A stretch of DNA of 64,000 nt from Rossellomorea pakistanensis (GCF_016908495.1 NZ_JAFBDZ010000002.1:310001-374000), one strand, 5' to 3'; counted from the first letter of the stretch, positions 53,201 through 62,373 are shown. The notes: a model not told the origin generated them from the letters alone. A program made the numbers and translations.

Positions 53201-54295
53201 ATGGATAAGGAGAAACAAATTTTAAATCTGATTAGAATGAATCCTTTTATTTCTCAGCAAGAATTGTCTAGTAAAGTTGGATTATCAAGACCTGCCGTTG
53301 CTAATTATATTGCTAATCTGACGAGACGCGGTGAAATCAAAGGGAGGGGTTATATTCTCCGGGAAGAATCATCAATCGTGTGTATCGGAGGGGCGAACAC
53401 CGACCAGAAAGCACGATCAAATCAGAAGGTACGTTTATATTCCTCCAATCCAGTAAAAATCACTGAATCTTGTGGCGGTGTGGCGCGCAATTTTGCCGAA
53501 AACTTAAGTCGGCTTGGCTGCAGCACTTCTCTTATGGCTTGTGTTGGAGACGACAAAGAGGGGAACTGGATACTGAAGGAAACGAAAACGGGAGGAGTTG
53601 ATATCAGCCAGGTATGGGTGTTCCCAACAGAACGGACAGGGACGTTTACCACCTTATTAGACATTAATGGTGAAAGTATTGTCTCTATGGCTGATATGAA
53701 TATATACGAAAAAATAACCCCTTTCATGTTCGAGGAAAAATGGTCCCATATCGCTGCCTCACAAGCTGTTTTCTTGGATACGAATATTCCTCAGGAAAGT
53801 ATACGATATTTGATTAAACGTTGCAGTGAAGAAAATCTTCCTTTGTATATTGACCCAGTTTCTTCAGCCAAGGTGCAAAAGCTTCCCGTACGGCTTGAGG
53901 GAGTTGAGCTACTTCTCCCAAATAGAGAAGAAGCAGAAATACTTGCTGAGATGAAAATAGATTCCATCAAGGATTGTCAGTTAGCCTGTGAAAAAATTAG
54001 ACAACGTGGTGTTCAAAAAGTGATGATCACGCTTGGGGATCAAGGGGTATATTATTTCTCTCCTGAGGAATCAGGGCATTTGCCTCCTTTCAAAACAGAT
54101 GTCGTGGATACCACAGGGGCTGGTGAAGCCTTTGCTTCATGTGCCATATATGGAATCATGAACGAAGAATCGTTATTAAGTGCTTGCCAATTAGGCCTTG
54201 CTGGTGCTGCCCTTACCCTTCAAACGGAAGAGTCAATATCATCACATTTAAAACCCGATAAAATTCATGAAATAGTAAAGCAGTTTACAAGGTAA
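53201..54295 (+). CDS. PfkB family nucleoside/sugar kinase with N-terminal HTH (PsuK paralogue)
   Basis: 364 residues. Residues 1-55 form the winged helix (ILNLIRMNPFISQQELSSKV, LSRPAVANYIANL), the rest a ribokinase-like kinase with CIGGANTDQKAR, CGGVARNFAENLSRLG, LDTNIP and the catalytic DTTGAGEAFASCA; the usual GAGD is GAGE here, so the catalytic base is Glu instead of Asp. It resembles PsuK and E. coli YeiI. The changed base may alter activity. GGGGAGG before the ATG. Stands alone, with a terminator at 54315. Substrate unknown; a nucleoside is likely. Confidence 0.82.
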   Translation: MDKEKQILNLIRMNPFISQQELSSKVGLSRPAVANYIANLTRRGEIKGRGYILREESSIVCIGGANTDQKARSNQKVRLYSSNPVKITESCGGVARNFAENLSRLGCSTSLMACVGDDKEGNWILKETKTGGVDISQVWVFPTERTGTFTTLLDINGESIVSMADMNIYEKITPFMFEEKWSHIAASQAVFLDTNIPQESIRYLIKRCSEENLPLYIDPVSSAKVQKLPVRLEGVELLLPNREEAEILAEMKIDSIKDCQLACEKIRQRGVQKVMITLGDQGVYYFSPEESGHLPPFKTDVVDTTGAGEAFASCAIYGIMNEESLLSACQLGLAGAALTLQTEESISSHLKPDKIHEIVKQFTR

Positions 54296-54314
54296 AATGT
54301 CTTTATGTGCTTAA

Positions 54315-54361
54315 AGCCAGCCTATTCAAGCTTATCATTAAGCTTGGATTGGCTGGCTTTT
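54315..54361 (+). terminator. Terminator of the second kinase gene
   Basis: AAGCCAGCC and GGCTGGCTT are outer arms, CAAGCTTA and TAAGCTTG inner arms, followed by a T-rich stretch. Confidence 0.85.
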
Positions 54362-54464
54362 ATAAAAATATGGAAACTCACGGAATTTTCCTAACTATTA
54401 ACAAAATATGACAAGTGGTAGTGGTTTGTGTAAATGATTGTTAAATATTGTTAATATATGTTGT

Positions 54465-54477
54465 AAAATTCCATTTT
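54465..54477 (+). promoter_or_regulatory. Possible ComK box (AAAA-N5-TTTT)
   Basis: AAAATTCCATTTT matches the AT-box half of a ComK site; AAAG-N5-TTTT follows at 54519. The distance between them does not equal a classic K-box spacing, so support is weak. ComK activates its own gene in B. subtilis. Confidence 0.35.
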
Positions 54478-54563
54478 CGAATATATAGTAAACATGAAAT
54501 AGGACTTTTGCTATATGGAAAGTTCTGTTTTCAAAAAATTAATATCGAAAAGAGGTTATTACG

Positions 54564-55055
54564 ATGGATAGCAATACGAAAATTGTCCAAAGTACGATGG
54601 CTCTTATACCTGCGTACCATGAGGTATACAAAACGATCATCTTGGACCAATCGGGTGAAAAGAGGTATAGCACGAAATCGATTCGCGAAATTTTAGAAGA
54701 GAACTGCATTGCCAATGGAGCTACTTATGATGGAAGAGTGAAGTCGGTTCGAAAGGCACTCGGTTATGATAAAAAAACACCGCTCATGATTAGCCAACAA
54801 GATCGCATCTTTGCCTACCCTACCATATCCCCTGATCATTATGACTGTATTTGGATTTTCTACCGCCACATTGAAACTTTTTCTATGATAGAAGGAAAGC
54901 CATATGTCCATTTTAAAAATGGAGATAAACTCAAGGTCAATTGCTCATTAGATACTCTAAAAAAGCAACGTGACAAAACAGCAAATACGATGTTTTATTT
55001 TTCCCAGCCTACAAATCTTAGTATATCTATCAATCAGCAAGGGGTGAATAGTTGA
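54564..55055 (+). CDS. comK: Competence transcription factor ComK
   Basis: 163-residue minor-groove DNA-binding activator of late competence genes. Family blocks visible: MALIPAYHEVYKTIILD at residues 11-27, STKSIREILEENCIANGATY, GRVKSVRKALGYDKKTPLMI, IFAYPTISPDHYDCIWIFYR and FSQPTNLSISINQQG. AAGAGG precedes the ATG. Slightly shorter than B. subtilis ComK (192), mostly at the C terminus, where MecA control maps. Followed by two small conserved genes. Whether the strain becomes competent cannot be told. Confidence 0.92.
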   Translation: MDSNTKIVQSTMALIPAYHEVYKTIILDQSGEKRYSTKSIREILEENCIANGATYDGRVKSVRKALGYDKKTPLMISQQDRIFAYPTISPDHYDCIWIFYRHIETFSMIEGKPYVHFKNGDKLKVNCSLDTLKKQRDKTANTMFYFSQPTNLSISINQQGVNS

Positions 55056-55160
55056 CCTCAGTATCGTAAAGGTTTTACATAGGTTAATAGAGAAAAACTC
55101 TATTAGGGTATCCTCTCATCCACCTTCTCGCTATATAAAAGGTGAGAGGAGGTGATACAC

Positions 55161-55379
55161 ATGGCAACAGCGGATTTAACAAGCATGAGACTCCGATTGA
55201 CATATGATGACGGCGTTAGTGAAGATGGGAAACAAAAATTTCAGTACAAGTCGTACAGTAACATCAATACGGCTGCAACCCCAGACCAGATTTACAATGT
55301 ATCTCAATCACTATCAGGCTTATCGTCAAAAGGCTTAGTCTTTATTGAGAAAACGGAAAGCTTCGATATTAAGGCCTAA
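55161..55379 (+). CDS. DUF1659 family small protein
   Basis: 72 residues, begins MATADLTSMRLRLTYDDGV and contains KFQYKSYSNINTAATPDQIY and VFIEKTESFDI. DUF1659 proteins are short Bacillaceae proteins of unknown function that are regularly paired with a DUF2922 gene, as here. AGGAGGTGA lies 6 bases before the ATG; a GTG at 55152 inside the ribosome site is not the start. Confidence 0.85.
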   Translation: MATADLTSMRLRLTYDDGVSEDGKQKFQYKSYSNINTAATPDQIYNVSQSLSGLSSKGLVFIEKTESFDIKA

Positions 55380-55416
55380 CTAAAAAGGTAGAAAATCGTA
55401 GGAGGGAGGCATAATA

Positions 55417-55635
55417 ATGGCCAAAACCTTGGAACTTCAATTTACCACCCAGCTTGGTAAATCAGCTAATGTTTCTATAGATGATCCAATCGAACCGCTT
55501 GATACAGCCAAAGTAAAGCTGGCGATGGACAGTCTTATCGCAGAAAATGTGATTCAAAGCTCAAGTGGTGCTCTCGTAGCTAATAAGGGCGCACGTGTTG
55601 TTGAGCGAAATGTAACAGAATACGAGATTCTTTAA
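55417..55635 (+). CDS. DUF2922 family small protein
   Basis: 72 residues, MAKTLELQFTTQLGKSANVS, ending VVERNVTEYEIL. DUF2922 partner of the preceding gene (37-base gap, GGAGGGAGG ribosome site). Function unknown; both are likely co-transcribed. Confidence 0.85.
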   Translation: MAKTLELQFTTQLGKSANVSIDDPIEPLDTAKVKLAMDSLIAENVIQSSSGALVANKGARVVERNVTEYEIL

Positions 55636-55764
55636 ATAGTAGTGTTGTCCTTTTGGAGGTTACTCTGGGAGGGCACGCTTTTTCCTTTTTCAAACCCTTA
55701 TGCCATCCCGTATAGGAAATAAATGATAAGCAAAAAATTCAGTCAGTATAACAGAGGAATTACA

Positions 55765-55909
55765 TTGCTAAAAACCGCAGTCATAATGGGCCGTGCTCGT
55801 ACATAACGCAGACTGAAGCAGTTGCTCGATGGTCACAAGATAGCACAAAAAAGTTGAATACGAACTCGTGGATACTGCAGATTTCAATTTACCTTTATTG
55901 GAAAAATAA
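55765..55909 (+). pseudogene. Remnant of an NADPH-dependent FMN reductase gene
   Basis: AVIMGRAR, then TEAVARWSQDSTKK in another frame and VEYELVDTADFNLPLLEK in a third match the N-terminal 45 residues of the flavodoxin-like reductase family (GS-R, VA-W, ELVDLADF-LPLL). Two frameshifts and loss of the rest make it dead. Confidence 0.55.
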
Positions 55910-55916
55910 ACCATAA

Positions 55917-55957
55917 AAAAAGCTTCTCGTTGTCTTTTCGGCAATGGGAGCTTTTTG
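55917..55957 (+). terminator. Terminator hairpin
   Basis: AAAAAGCTTCTCGTTG pairs with CAATGGGAGCTTTTT, followed by T. It probably serves the DUF1659/DUF2922 pair. Confidence 0.8.
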
Positions 55958-55959
55958 AT

Positions 55960-56755
55960 GAAGAATCTATCGAACTAATCCCTTTATATACATGTAAGTA
56001 TAGGAAGTTATTTTTTTATGTTTTTCATTTTTTTAAACATACGAGTTGAATGAAATGTTGTGGAGGTATCCTGTCCAAGTTTTAAAAAGGTGACTAGTTG
56101 CCATGCTAGTTTATCTTTTTAAAAAGGGTAAAAACAGTTGGGCAATTGTCCCAGTTTTCTGTTAAAGTTGACAATAGTTAAGGGGGACTGGAAAGTATAT
56201 AAATATAGAATATAGATGAACTCCCCGCCGGGACGTGCCTGTTTGGACAAAAGAAAATCAGGCTACTCTTTGTGGTTTGATTGCATACCGTTCTTCTACA
56301 GCAATTGGTTTAAATTAATCCGTTCTTTGAGAATGAAATTTATATACAGACTATACATTATGGGGAAAATAAACCATATGACTTATTGAGAATTTTCTTG
56401 CTTTCTTGTACGGTTAAGTTGTTGGATGGAAACGTAACCAGAGTGTACGCTTTATTCATCGATAATTTAAAAAGAAAGGAGACTAACAATATCAATTTCT
56501 GTAAGCGTTTTATCGTTTTGGAAGGCACCTTTATTTCTTGGTAATCCTTATATGGTAAAAGAAACATCTACTAAGTATTAGATTCACTACCTCTAAGCAT
56601 ATCCACATCGTAGAGCTATTCCGCTATAACCCTAAAAATTAGCCGCTCCTAAATTTAATTATTTCCACAACTGCTCATAAATGTATGGCTAATTTGATGA
56701 TTTAGAAAAGAGAGGAGAAAATGCTATTATTAATTATCAGTTTCTAAGAACATTT
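55960..56755. other. Long intergenic region before the arabinanase gene
   Basis: About 800 AT-rich bases. The only element recognised is TGTAAGCGTTTTAT (56500-56513), close to the catabolite-response (cre) consensus and 220 bases before the coding frame. Minus- and plus-strand frames of about 60-70 codons here have no ribosome site or family resemblance. Confidence 0.4.
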
Positions 56756-59287
56756 CTAATTTTGGTATTATTTTTACTGGCTCTTCCGTTTGCTGTGTCA
56801 GCAGAGGGAGATTCCGGAGCCAACGATAGCAGCAATAAGCCGCACCTTGACTACCAAGGTAAAACTCCTGAATTCCGAAATGTATCTGTACATGATCCTT
56901 CCATCATAAAAGATGGAGATACCTTTTATGTGTTTGGCACTCATATTGAGGCTGCCAAATCAACAGATTTAATCAATTGGACAAACTTTACCAATGGTTA
57001 TAGCACGCCAAACAATGCGTTATATGGAAATTTATCAGAAAATCTAGCTGAGTCTTTTAAGTGGGCAGGTGAGGATGATGCTGATAGCGAAGGCGGTTAT
57101 GCCGTTTGGGCTCCAGATGTTTTCTGGAATGAAGACTATGTAAACGAAGACGGTTCCACTGGGGCTTATATGATTTATTACAGTGTATCTTCTACTTATA
57201 TCCGTTCCGCTATTGGATATGCGGTATCTAAAGCTATTGAAGGACCGTATGAGTATGTAAACACGATCATCTATTCAGGTTTCACAGAAGAAGAAGCGTA
57301 TGACAATAATAGTGAAATAAATAAAAAATGGACCAGCACACATATTGATGAGCTTATTGCTCAGGACACGTTAAGCGGACCAAACTCTGATTGGTTTAAT
57401 GACAACGGGTCCTATAATAACAGCACGTTTCCCAATGCGATAGATGCTAACTTGTTTTATGACGATGATGGCAAGCTATGGATGGCGTATGGTTCTTGGT
57501 CCGGCGGAATTTTCTTGTTGGAAATCGACAAAACAACAGGAGAGCCCATCTATCCGGGTGAAGATGGGACAACAGATGATGGCAGACTTGTTGACCGGTA
57601 TTTTGGCACAAAGATTTCAGGAGGATTTGGAAAATCCGGAGAAGGTCCTTATGTGGTTTATAACGAGGAGACAGATTACTACTACTTATATGTAACGTAT
57701 GGCTGGTTAGGGGCTGATGGCGAGTATAATATGAGGGTTTTCCGCTCATCTAATCCTGATGGTCCATACGTTGATGCAGCAGGACAAAGTGCTGTGCTGC
57801 CAGGGGACGTCGATCATTCTCCTTATGGAAACAAGTTAATGGGTCACTTCTTATTTGAAAGGAAAGTGGGTGATCCTGGAGCAGGCATTGGTTACGGATA
57901 TGTTTCTCCAGGACATAACTCCGTTTATTATGATGACAAAACAGGAGAACAGTTTTTAGTTTTCCATTCCCGTTTCCCTGAAAGAGGAGAGGAACATGAA
58001 GTACGAATCCATCAAATGTTTATGAATAAAGAAGGCTGGCCGGTCGTTGCCCCTTATCGTTATGGAGGAGAGACCCTAGAAAAGGTGAACCGACAGAATC
58101 TCTCAGGTGACTATCGATTCATTAACCATGGCAAAGATATTTCAAATGAAATACACAAGGATGTTACCATAACACTTGATAAAAATAATAATATTAGCGG
58201 AGCAGTCAGTGGTAAGTGGAAGAAAACCGGCCATAATGAAGCGGAATTGACCATTAATGGGGAAACTTATAAGGGCGTCTTTATACGCCAGTACGATCCG
58301 GTTTCCAAACGTTTCTTAATGACATTTACGGCTTCGTCTGAAGATGGTAGATCCGTCTGGGGTAGTAAGCGGGAGATGGGTAGAACGGACGCAGAAATTG
58401 TAGCGGCCGTGAAAGAAGACTTAAGCTTAGATAATCTAAACAATGTAGTTACCGATTTAACGCTTCCTACCGAGGGCACTCGGAATACACAAATTTCGTG
58501 GAGTTCTTCTCAGTCGGATGTGGTTTCTGAACAAGGTGAGGTAACACGTCCTGAAGCTGGCGGTGGAAGTATTAAGGTTACGTTGACAGCTACGATAACG
58601 AAAGGCGATGTAACCGAGTCGAAAAGCTTTACTGTTACCGTGTTACCGAAAGACAAGAAAGAACTGACAGCCCATTATTCGTTTGAAGGGGATTTAACAG
58701 ACAGTACCGGAAACTTTGGGATTGGTACCTTAACTGGGAACCGCATAGATAATACCGGCGGTTCGATTAGCTACCAAGAAGGGAAAGTTGGCCAGGCAGC
58801 CGTGTTTGACGGAAATTCCGGTGTTCTTCTGCCGGACAACCTAATCACAGGAACTAGTTATTCTGTTTCACTTTGGTTAAACCCAAGCCGTTTGACTGGT
58901 CATACTACTAGCTTTTTTGGGGCACGGGATTCAAGTAATTGGATTAGTTTGTTACCTGGTGGATTCCCTGGTGATAGCAACGCCGTTGTTTGGTCTGGGG
59001 GATCTAGTTTTACCGATGCGAACACAGGTATCCAGCTTCCAACTAAGGAATGGACCCACCTAGCGTTTACGGTAGAGGATGGAGAAATAACCGTTTATGT
59101 GGATGGAAATGAAGTCCTGAACGAAACGGGTTTCAATAACGTCTTTACTACAAGTAACAGCCAGTTTAGTTTAGGTGTCAACTGGTGGGATACGCCTTAT
59201 CAAGGGGTGATGGACGAGTTATTTATCTACAAAGGGACGCTTTCAGCTGAAGAAGTTGAAGATTTGGCAAATCCAACGTCTGACTAA
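56726..59287 (+). CDS. Secreted endo-1,5-alpha-L-arabinanase-like GH43 with LamG domain; start uncertain
   Basis: Extracellular hydrolase of arabinan. Counting from the first TTG (56762), residues 40-450 are the GH43 five-bladed propeller (VHDPSIIKDGDTFYVFGTH with the base Asp45, NAIDANLFYDDDGKLWMAY, SGEGPYVVY with the acid Glu), 455-545 the GH43 C-terminal beta domain, 550-635 an atrophied bacterial Ig domain, 640-840 a LamG/concanavalin-like carbohydrate-binding domain. The signal peptide INYQFLRTFLILVLFLLALP, then FAVSA, is in frame only back to AAT/ATT codons; the well-placed ATG (56721, after GAGGAG) is out of frame by one. Either a one-base lesion or a rare ATT start applies. Followed by araR. 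Confidence 0.8.
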   Translation: MINYQFLRTFLILVLFLLALPFAVSAEGDSGANDSSNKPHLDYQGKTPEFRNVSVHDPSIIKDGDTFYVFGTHIEAAKSTDLINWTNFTNGYSTPNNALYGNLSENLAESFKWAGEDDADSEGGYAVWAPDVFWNEDYVNEDGSTGAYMIYYSVSSTYIRSAIGYAVSKAIEGPYEYVNTIIYSGFTEEEAYDNNSEINKKWTSTHIDELIAQDTLSGPNSDWFNDNGSYNNSTFPNAIDANLFYDDDGKLWMAYGSWSGGIFLLEIDKTTGEPIYPGEDGTTDDGRLVDRYFGTKISGGFGKSGEGPYVVYNEETDYYYLYVTYGWLGADGEYNMRVFRSSNPDGPYVDAAGQSAVLPGDVDHSPYGNKLMGHFLFERKVGDPGAGIGYGYVSPGHNSVYYDDKTGEQFLVFHSRFPERGEEHEVRIHQMFMNKEGWPVVAPYRYGGETLEKVNRQNLSGDYRFINHGKDISNEIHKDVTITLDKNNNISGAVSGKWKKTGHNEAELTINGETYKGVFIRQYDPVSKRFLMTFTASSEDGRSVWGSKREMGRTDAEIVAAVKEDLSLDNLNNVVTDLTLPTEGTRNTQISWSSSQSDVVSEQGEVTRPEAGGGSIKVTLTATITKGDVTESKSFTVTVLPKDKKELTAHYSFEGDLTDSTGNFGIGTLTGNRIDNTGGSISYQEGKVGQAAVFDGNSGVLLPDNLITGTSYSVSLWLNPSRLTGHTTSFFGARDSSNWISLLPGGFPGDSNAVVWSGGSSFTDANTGIQLPTKEWTHLAFTVEDGEITVYVDGNEVLNETGFNNVFTTSNSQFSLGVNWWDTPYQGVMDELFIYKGTLSAEEVEDLANPTSD

Positions 59288-59318
59288 GTTGTCCAGAAGA
59301 ATTTAGATAGAAAGAAAT

Positions 59319-59356
59319 AGAGGGGCGATCTCTTATTAAGAGAAAGCCTCTCTTTA
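59319..59356 (+). terminator. Probable terminator of the GH43 gene
   Basis: GAGGGGC and GCCTCTC with inner TCTCTTA/TAAGAGA form a hairpin with a T-rich end. Confidence 0.55.
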
Positions 59357-59526
59357 GTATAAAGGTATAGTTTATACGCACAAGAGTAACCAAGAAAGCA
59401 TTTAGAATCAGGTATATACCAGTATGTTTAAAAAATGTTTATTGAGTCTAATGATACATAATTAGAAGGTTTCCATTTTTTTATTAATACTATATGTGAA
59501 ATATGATAGTGAAATGTGATATGCTA

Positions 59527-59542
59527 ACTTATACGAATATGT
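59527..59542 (+). promoter_or_regulatory. AraR-type operator before araR
   Basis: ACTTATACGAATATGT matches ATTTGTACGTACAAAT at 10 of 16 positions, 20 bases before the araR start; suggests weak autoregulation as in B. subtilis. Confidence 0.45.
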
Positions 59543-59561
59543 TTGTGGACGGAGGGAAAAA

Positions 59562-60698
59562 ATGGAGACAAAATATAGTATCGTCAAAAAATCAATCAAA
59601 TCAAAAATTCTCGACGGTACGTATGAACCACATGAGAAAATTGCTTCTGAAAGTGAAATGATGCGCCAATTCAATGTAAGCCGGCATACAGTAAGATTAG
59701 CGATAGGTGAACTTGTGAGTGAAGGATGGCTATATAGATCGCAAGGAGCTGGAACATTTTGTGCAGATCGAAATGAACAACAACGTAAAGAAGTTGGTTC
59801 AAGAAAAAATATTGCCATTGTCACTACATATATTTCAGATTATATCTTTCCATCTATCATTCGTGGTGCTGAAGCGTCCTTAAGTGAACAGGGATATCAA
59901 GTCACCCTTTTTAATACGAACAATGATCACGATAAGGAACGGGAATACCTGGAAAAGATCATTACTCAAGGATTTGATGGAGCGATCATCGAACCGACAC
60001 AAAGTGCTTATACCAACCCGAATATCAATTATTACTTGAATTTAGAACGATTAAATATTCCTTATATTATGATTAATGCGTATTACGATGCTCTAGAACC
60101 AGTCAGAGTCGTCGTTGATGATGAGCGAGGGGCCTTTTTACAAACAGAGCATTTAATTGAAAGAGGTCATCGGGAAATCTTGGGGTTCTTCAAAACAGAT
60201 GACATGCAAGGGACACTCAGAATGAAAGGCTATTTGAAGGCCCATCGTAAATACAACGTGCCGATCAACCCTAAACATATGGTATCCTATAATACTTTCG
60301 AAAAACATGATAAACCTATCGAAGAATTGAAAAGCTTTTTAACTCAACCTGGACAGCGACCAACTGCCATTGTTTGCTATAATGATGAACTCGCAATGAA
60401 ATTACTAGATGTAATACGTGAAAATAACCTCCGTGTTCCAGAGGATATATCAATTATTGGTTTCGATAATTCAATTTTGGCAGAAATGTCAGAGGTGAAG
60501 TTAACCACCATCGAACATCCTAAATCTGATTTAGGAAAAACAGCTGGAAAGCTAATTTTAAGCTTAATCAAGCCAAGACAAATGACAAAAGATGCAAGTC
60601 AAGAAGTGAAAAGTGTGATTTATTCCCCTGAACTTGTTTTGCGTAGCTCCACCAAAGATATCAATGGTTCAAGGAAAAATTTAAAAGATGCAACATAA
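59562..60698 (+). CDS. araR: Arabinose operon repressor AraR (GntR HTH plus LacI-type sensor)
   Basis: 378 residues. Residues 1-70 are a GntR-type winged helix (SKILDGTYEPHEKIASESEM, VSRHTVRLAIGELVSEGWLY); residues 85-375 are a periplasmic-binding-protein-like domain that binds L-arabinose (NIAIVTTYISDYIFPSIIRG, VVDDERGAFLQTEHLIERGH, PEDISIIGFDNSILAEMSE). This chimera is the hallmark of B. subtilis AraR. GGAGGG before the ATG. Located between arabinan hydrolase genes and the araDB genes whose promoters carry AraR boxes. Ended by a terminator. Confidence 0.96.
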   Translation: METKYSIVKKSIKSKILDGTYEPHEKIASESEMMRQFNVSRHTVRLAIGELVSEGWLYRSQGAGTFCADRNEQQRKEVGSRKNIAIVTTYISDYIFPSIIRGAEASLSEQGYQVTLFNTNNDHDKEREYLEKIITQGFDGAIIEPTQSAYTNPNINYYLNLERLNIPYIMINAYYDALEPVRVVVDDERGAFLQTEHLIERGHREILGFFKTDDMQGTLRMKGYLKAHRKYNVPINPKHMVSYNTFEKHDKPIEELKSFLTQPGQRPTAIVCYNDELAMKLLDVIRENNLRVPEDISIIGFDNSILAEMSEVKLTTIEHPKSDLGKTAGKLILSLIKPRQMTKDASQEVKSVIYSPELVLRSSTKDINGSRKNLKDAT

Positions 60699-60710
60699 AG
60701 AGTAAGAGGA

Positions 60711-60742
60711 AGTGCCTTTGAAATCAAAGGCACTCTTTTTTT
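60711..60742 (+). terminator. Terminator of araR
   Basis: AGTGCCTTTG pairs perfectly with CAAAGGCACT, four-base loop, T7. Confidence 0.9.
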
Positions 60743-60802
60743 ATCTAGCAAATTCCTGACACTTATAGGTATGGGTTTTTAAATAAGTAATTCAAGTTTT
60801 TA

Positions 60803-60818
60803 ACTTGTACGTATATAT
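60803..60818 (+). promoter_or_regulatory. AraR operator before the intracellular GH43 gene
   Basis: ACTTGTACGTATATAT matches ATTTGTACGTACAAAT at 13 of 16 positions, 39 bases before the ATG. Confidence 0.7.
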
Positions 60819-60856
60819 GAGGGTGTGTATAATAATTTCTAAAAGGAGGGCGTGAG

Positions 60857-62011
60857 ATGAAATTACAAACCATTTGTAATATTGACGTGATAACGAAGGT
60901 GGGCGAGAAGCCTTCGTTGCCATCAATGATGGAAGTGAACATTAATGATGATGTAACAGTGAAAGTCCCTGTGGAGTGGGAGGAAGTAGAAATACAAAAC
61001 TATAGTCTGCCTGGAAGATTCGAGGTGAAAGGGACTGTTCAAGAAAAGCCTTATCCCAATCCACTAATAGAACAGAGAGCCGATCCCTACATTTATTTAC
61101 ATGATGACGGATATTATTACTTCACAGGTTCACACCCACTTTACGACAGAATTGTCTTAAGGAGGGCACAATCAATCGAAGAGCTGTCCGGAGCGGGGGA
61201 ATCTGTGGTTTGGGAAAAACATGGAAAAGGTATCATGTCTGAGCATATTTGGGCGCCAGAGCTCCATCATATTGATGGGAAATGGTACATTCATTTTGCT
61301 GCAGGTGATAAAGAGGATGTATGGGCGATTCGTCCGTATGTACTAGAAAATGATCATGAGAACCCGCTTAAAGGGGAATGGATTGAAAAAGGTCAGATCA
61401 ACACGGCCTTCCAAAGCTTTTCACTTGATGCCACTACATTTGAACATCTCGGAAAACGCTTTCTTGTCTGGGCGCAAAAAGTGGAGCAAGATACGATATC
61501 CAACCTTTACATTGCTGAAATGGAGAATCCATGGACGATTAAGGGCGAACAAGTATTGTTAGCAACACCTGAGTATGACTGGGAGCGCCAGGGATTTGAT
61601 GTAAACGAAGGTCCGGCGGTGATTTATCGAAACGGTAGGGTGTTCATCACATATTCGGCGAGTGCAACCGATGATCGATATGCCATGGGTTTGTTAGAGG
61701 CTGATGAAAAAAGTGATTTATTAAATCCCTGCTCTTGGACAAAGTATTCAGATCCTGTTTTTGTTTCTAGTGAAGAAACGGAGGAGTACGGTCCAGGACA
61801 CAACAGCTTTACGACAGATAAAGACGGAACAGATATACTCGTCTATCACGCACGTCCGTATAAAGAAATAACGGGTAATCCTCTTTATGACCATAATCGT
61901 CATGCACGTGTACAAAGGCTGTTATGGAAAAAGGATGGAACGCCTTATTTCGGTTATCCTGGTTTTAGTCTAGAAAAAAGGAGGGTGAAAGCGACTGTTC
62001 TTGTGAAATAA
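60857..62011 (+). CDS. Intracellular GH43 alpha-L-arabinofuranosidase-like protein
   Basis: 384 residues, no signal peptide, so it should act on imported arabino-oligosaccharides. Residues about 8-60 are an Ig-like Big_4 module (VPVEWEEVEIQNYSLPGRFE). Residues 70-380 are the GH43 propeller: RADPYIYLHDDGYYYFTGSH (base Asp), HIWAPELHHIDGKWYIHFA, SLDATTFEHLGKRFLVWAQK (modulating Asp) and NEGPAVIYRNGRVFITYSA (acid Glu). It resembles the GH43_26 exo-1,5-arabinofuranosidases. AGGAGGG precedes the ATG and an AraR box stands at the promoter. Exact bond specificity is inferred. Confidence 0.85.
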   Translation: MKLQTICNIDVITKVGEKPSLPSMMEVNINDDVTVKVPVEWEEVEIQNYSLPGRFEVKGTVQEKPYPNPLIEQRADPYIYLHDDGYYYFTGSHPLYDRIVLRRAQSIEELSGAGESVVWEKHGKGIMSEHIWAPELHHIDGKWYIHFAAGDKEDVWAIRPYVLENDHENPLKGEWIEKGQINTAFQSFSLDATTFEHLGKRFLVWAQKVEQDTISNLYIAEMENPWTIKGEQVLLATPEYDWERQGFDVNEGPAVIYRNGRVFITYSASATDDRYAMGLLEADEKSDLLNPCSWTKYSDPVFVSSEETEEYGPGHNSFTTDKDGTDILVYHARPYKEITGNPLYDHNRHARVQRLLWKKDGTPYFGYPGFSLEKRRVKATVLVK

Positions 62012-62145
62012 ACATTTGAATTCAATGTTATGCGTATGTAAATAGCACGTGCGAAATGGTTGTCGTCCATCCTTTAAGTAGATCTCGATGGGAATTCGTT
62101 AGAGAAGAGGAAGGGCACTGTTCTACACTGAATGACAATTAAAAA

Positions 62146-62267
62146 GGGAATGTCCTGAAAGGGTCTGGAACCACTACGATTATTCAAATATAGAAGATGT
62201 TTGAGATTTCTTCTATATATTGAAGTTGTGGTTCGTAACACCTTGGTTTGGGGCAGCCCCTTTTTTT
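62146..62267. repeat. GGGCTGTCC palindromic element, copy 4
   Basis: GGGAATGTCCTGAAAGGGTC at the left, GGAACCACTACGA / TTGTGGTTCGTAACACC pairing inside, TATAGAAGATG / TTCTTCTATATA in the middle, GGGGCAGCCCC at the right, followed by T7. Resembles copy 3 most closely. It may terminate the GH43 transcript. Confidence 0.7.
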
Positions 62268-62373
62268 ACTTTCATCAACTTGTAGAAAGTTATTGTTTAA
62301 ATAAACTGCGCATGATAACAAGGTTTTGAATGACATGTGTGAATTTATTTTATTTTCTGTAAAATTTCCTATT

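Noticed and set aside
54448..54696. Plus-strand frame of 82 codons overlapping the comK start
   Set aside because: Covers the AT-rich comK leader and the first part of comK in another frame; no ribosome site or family similarity.
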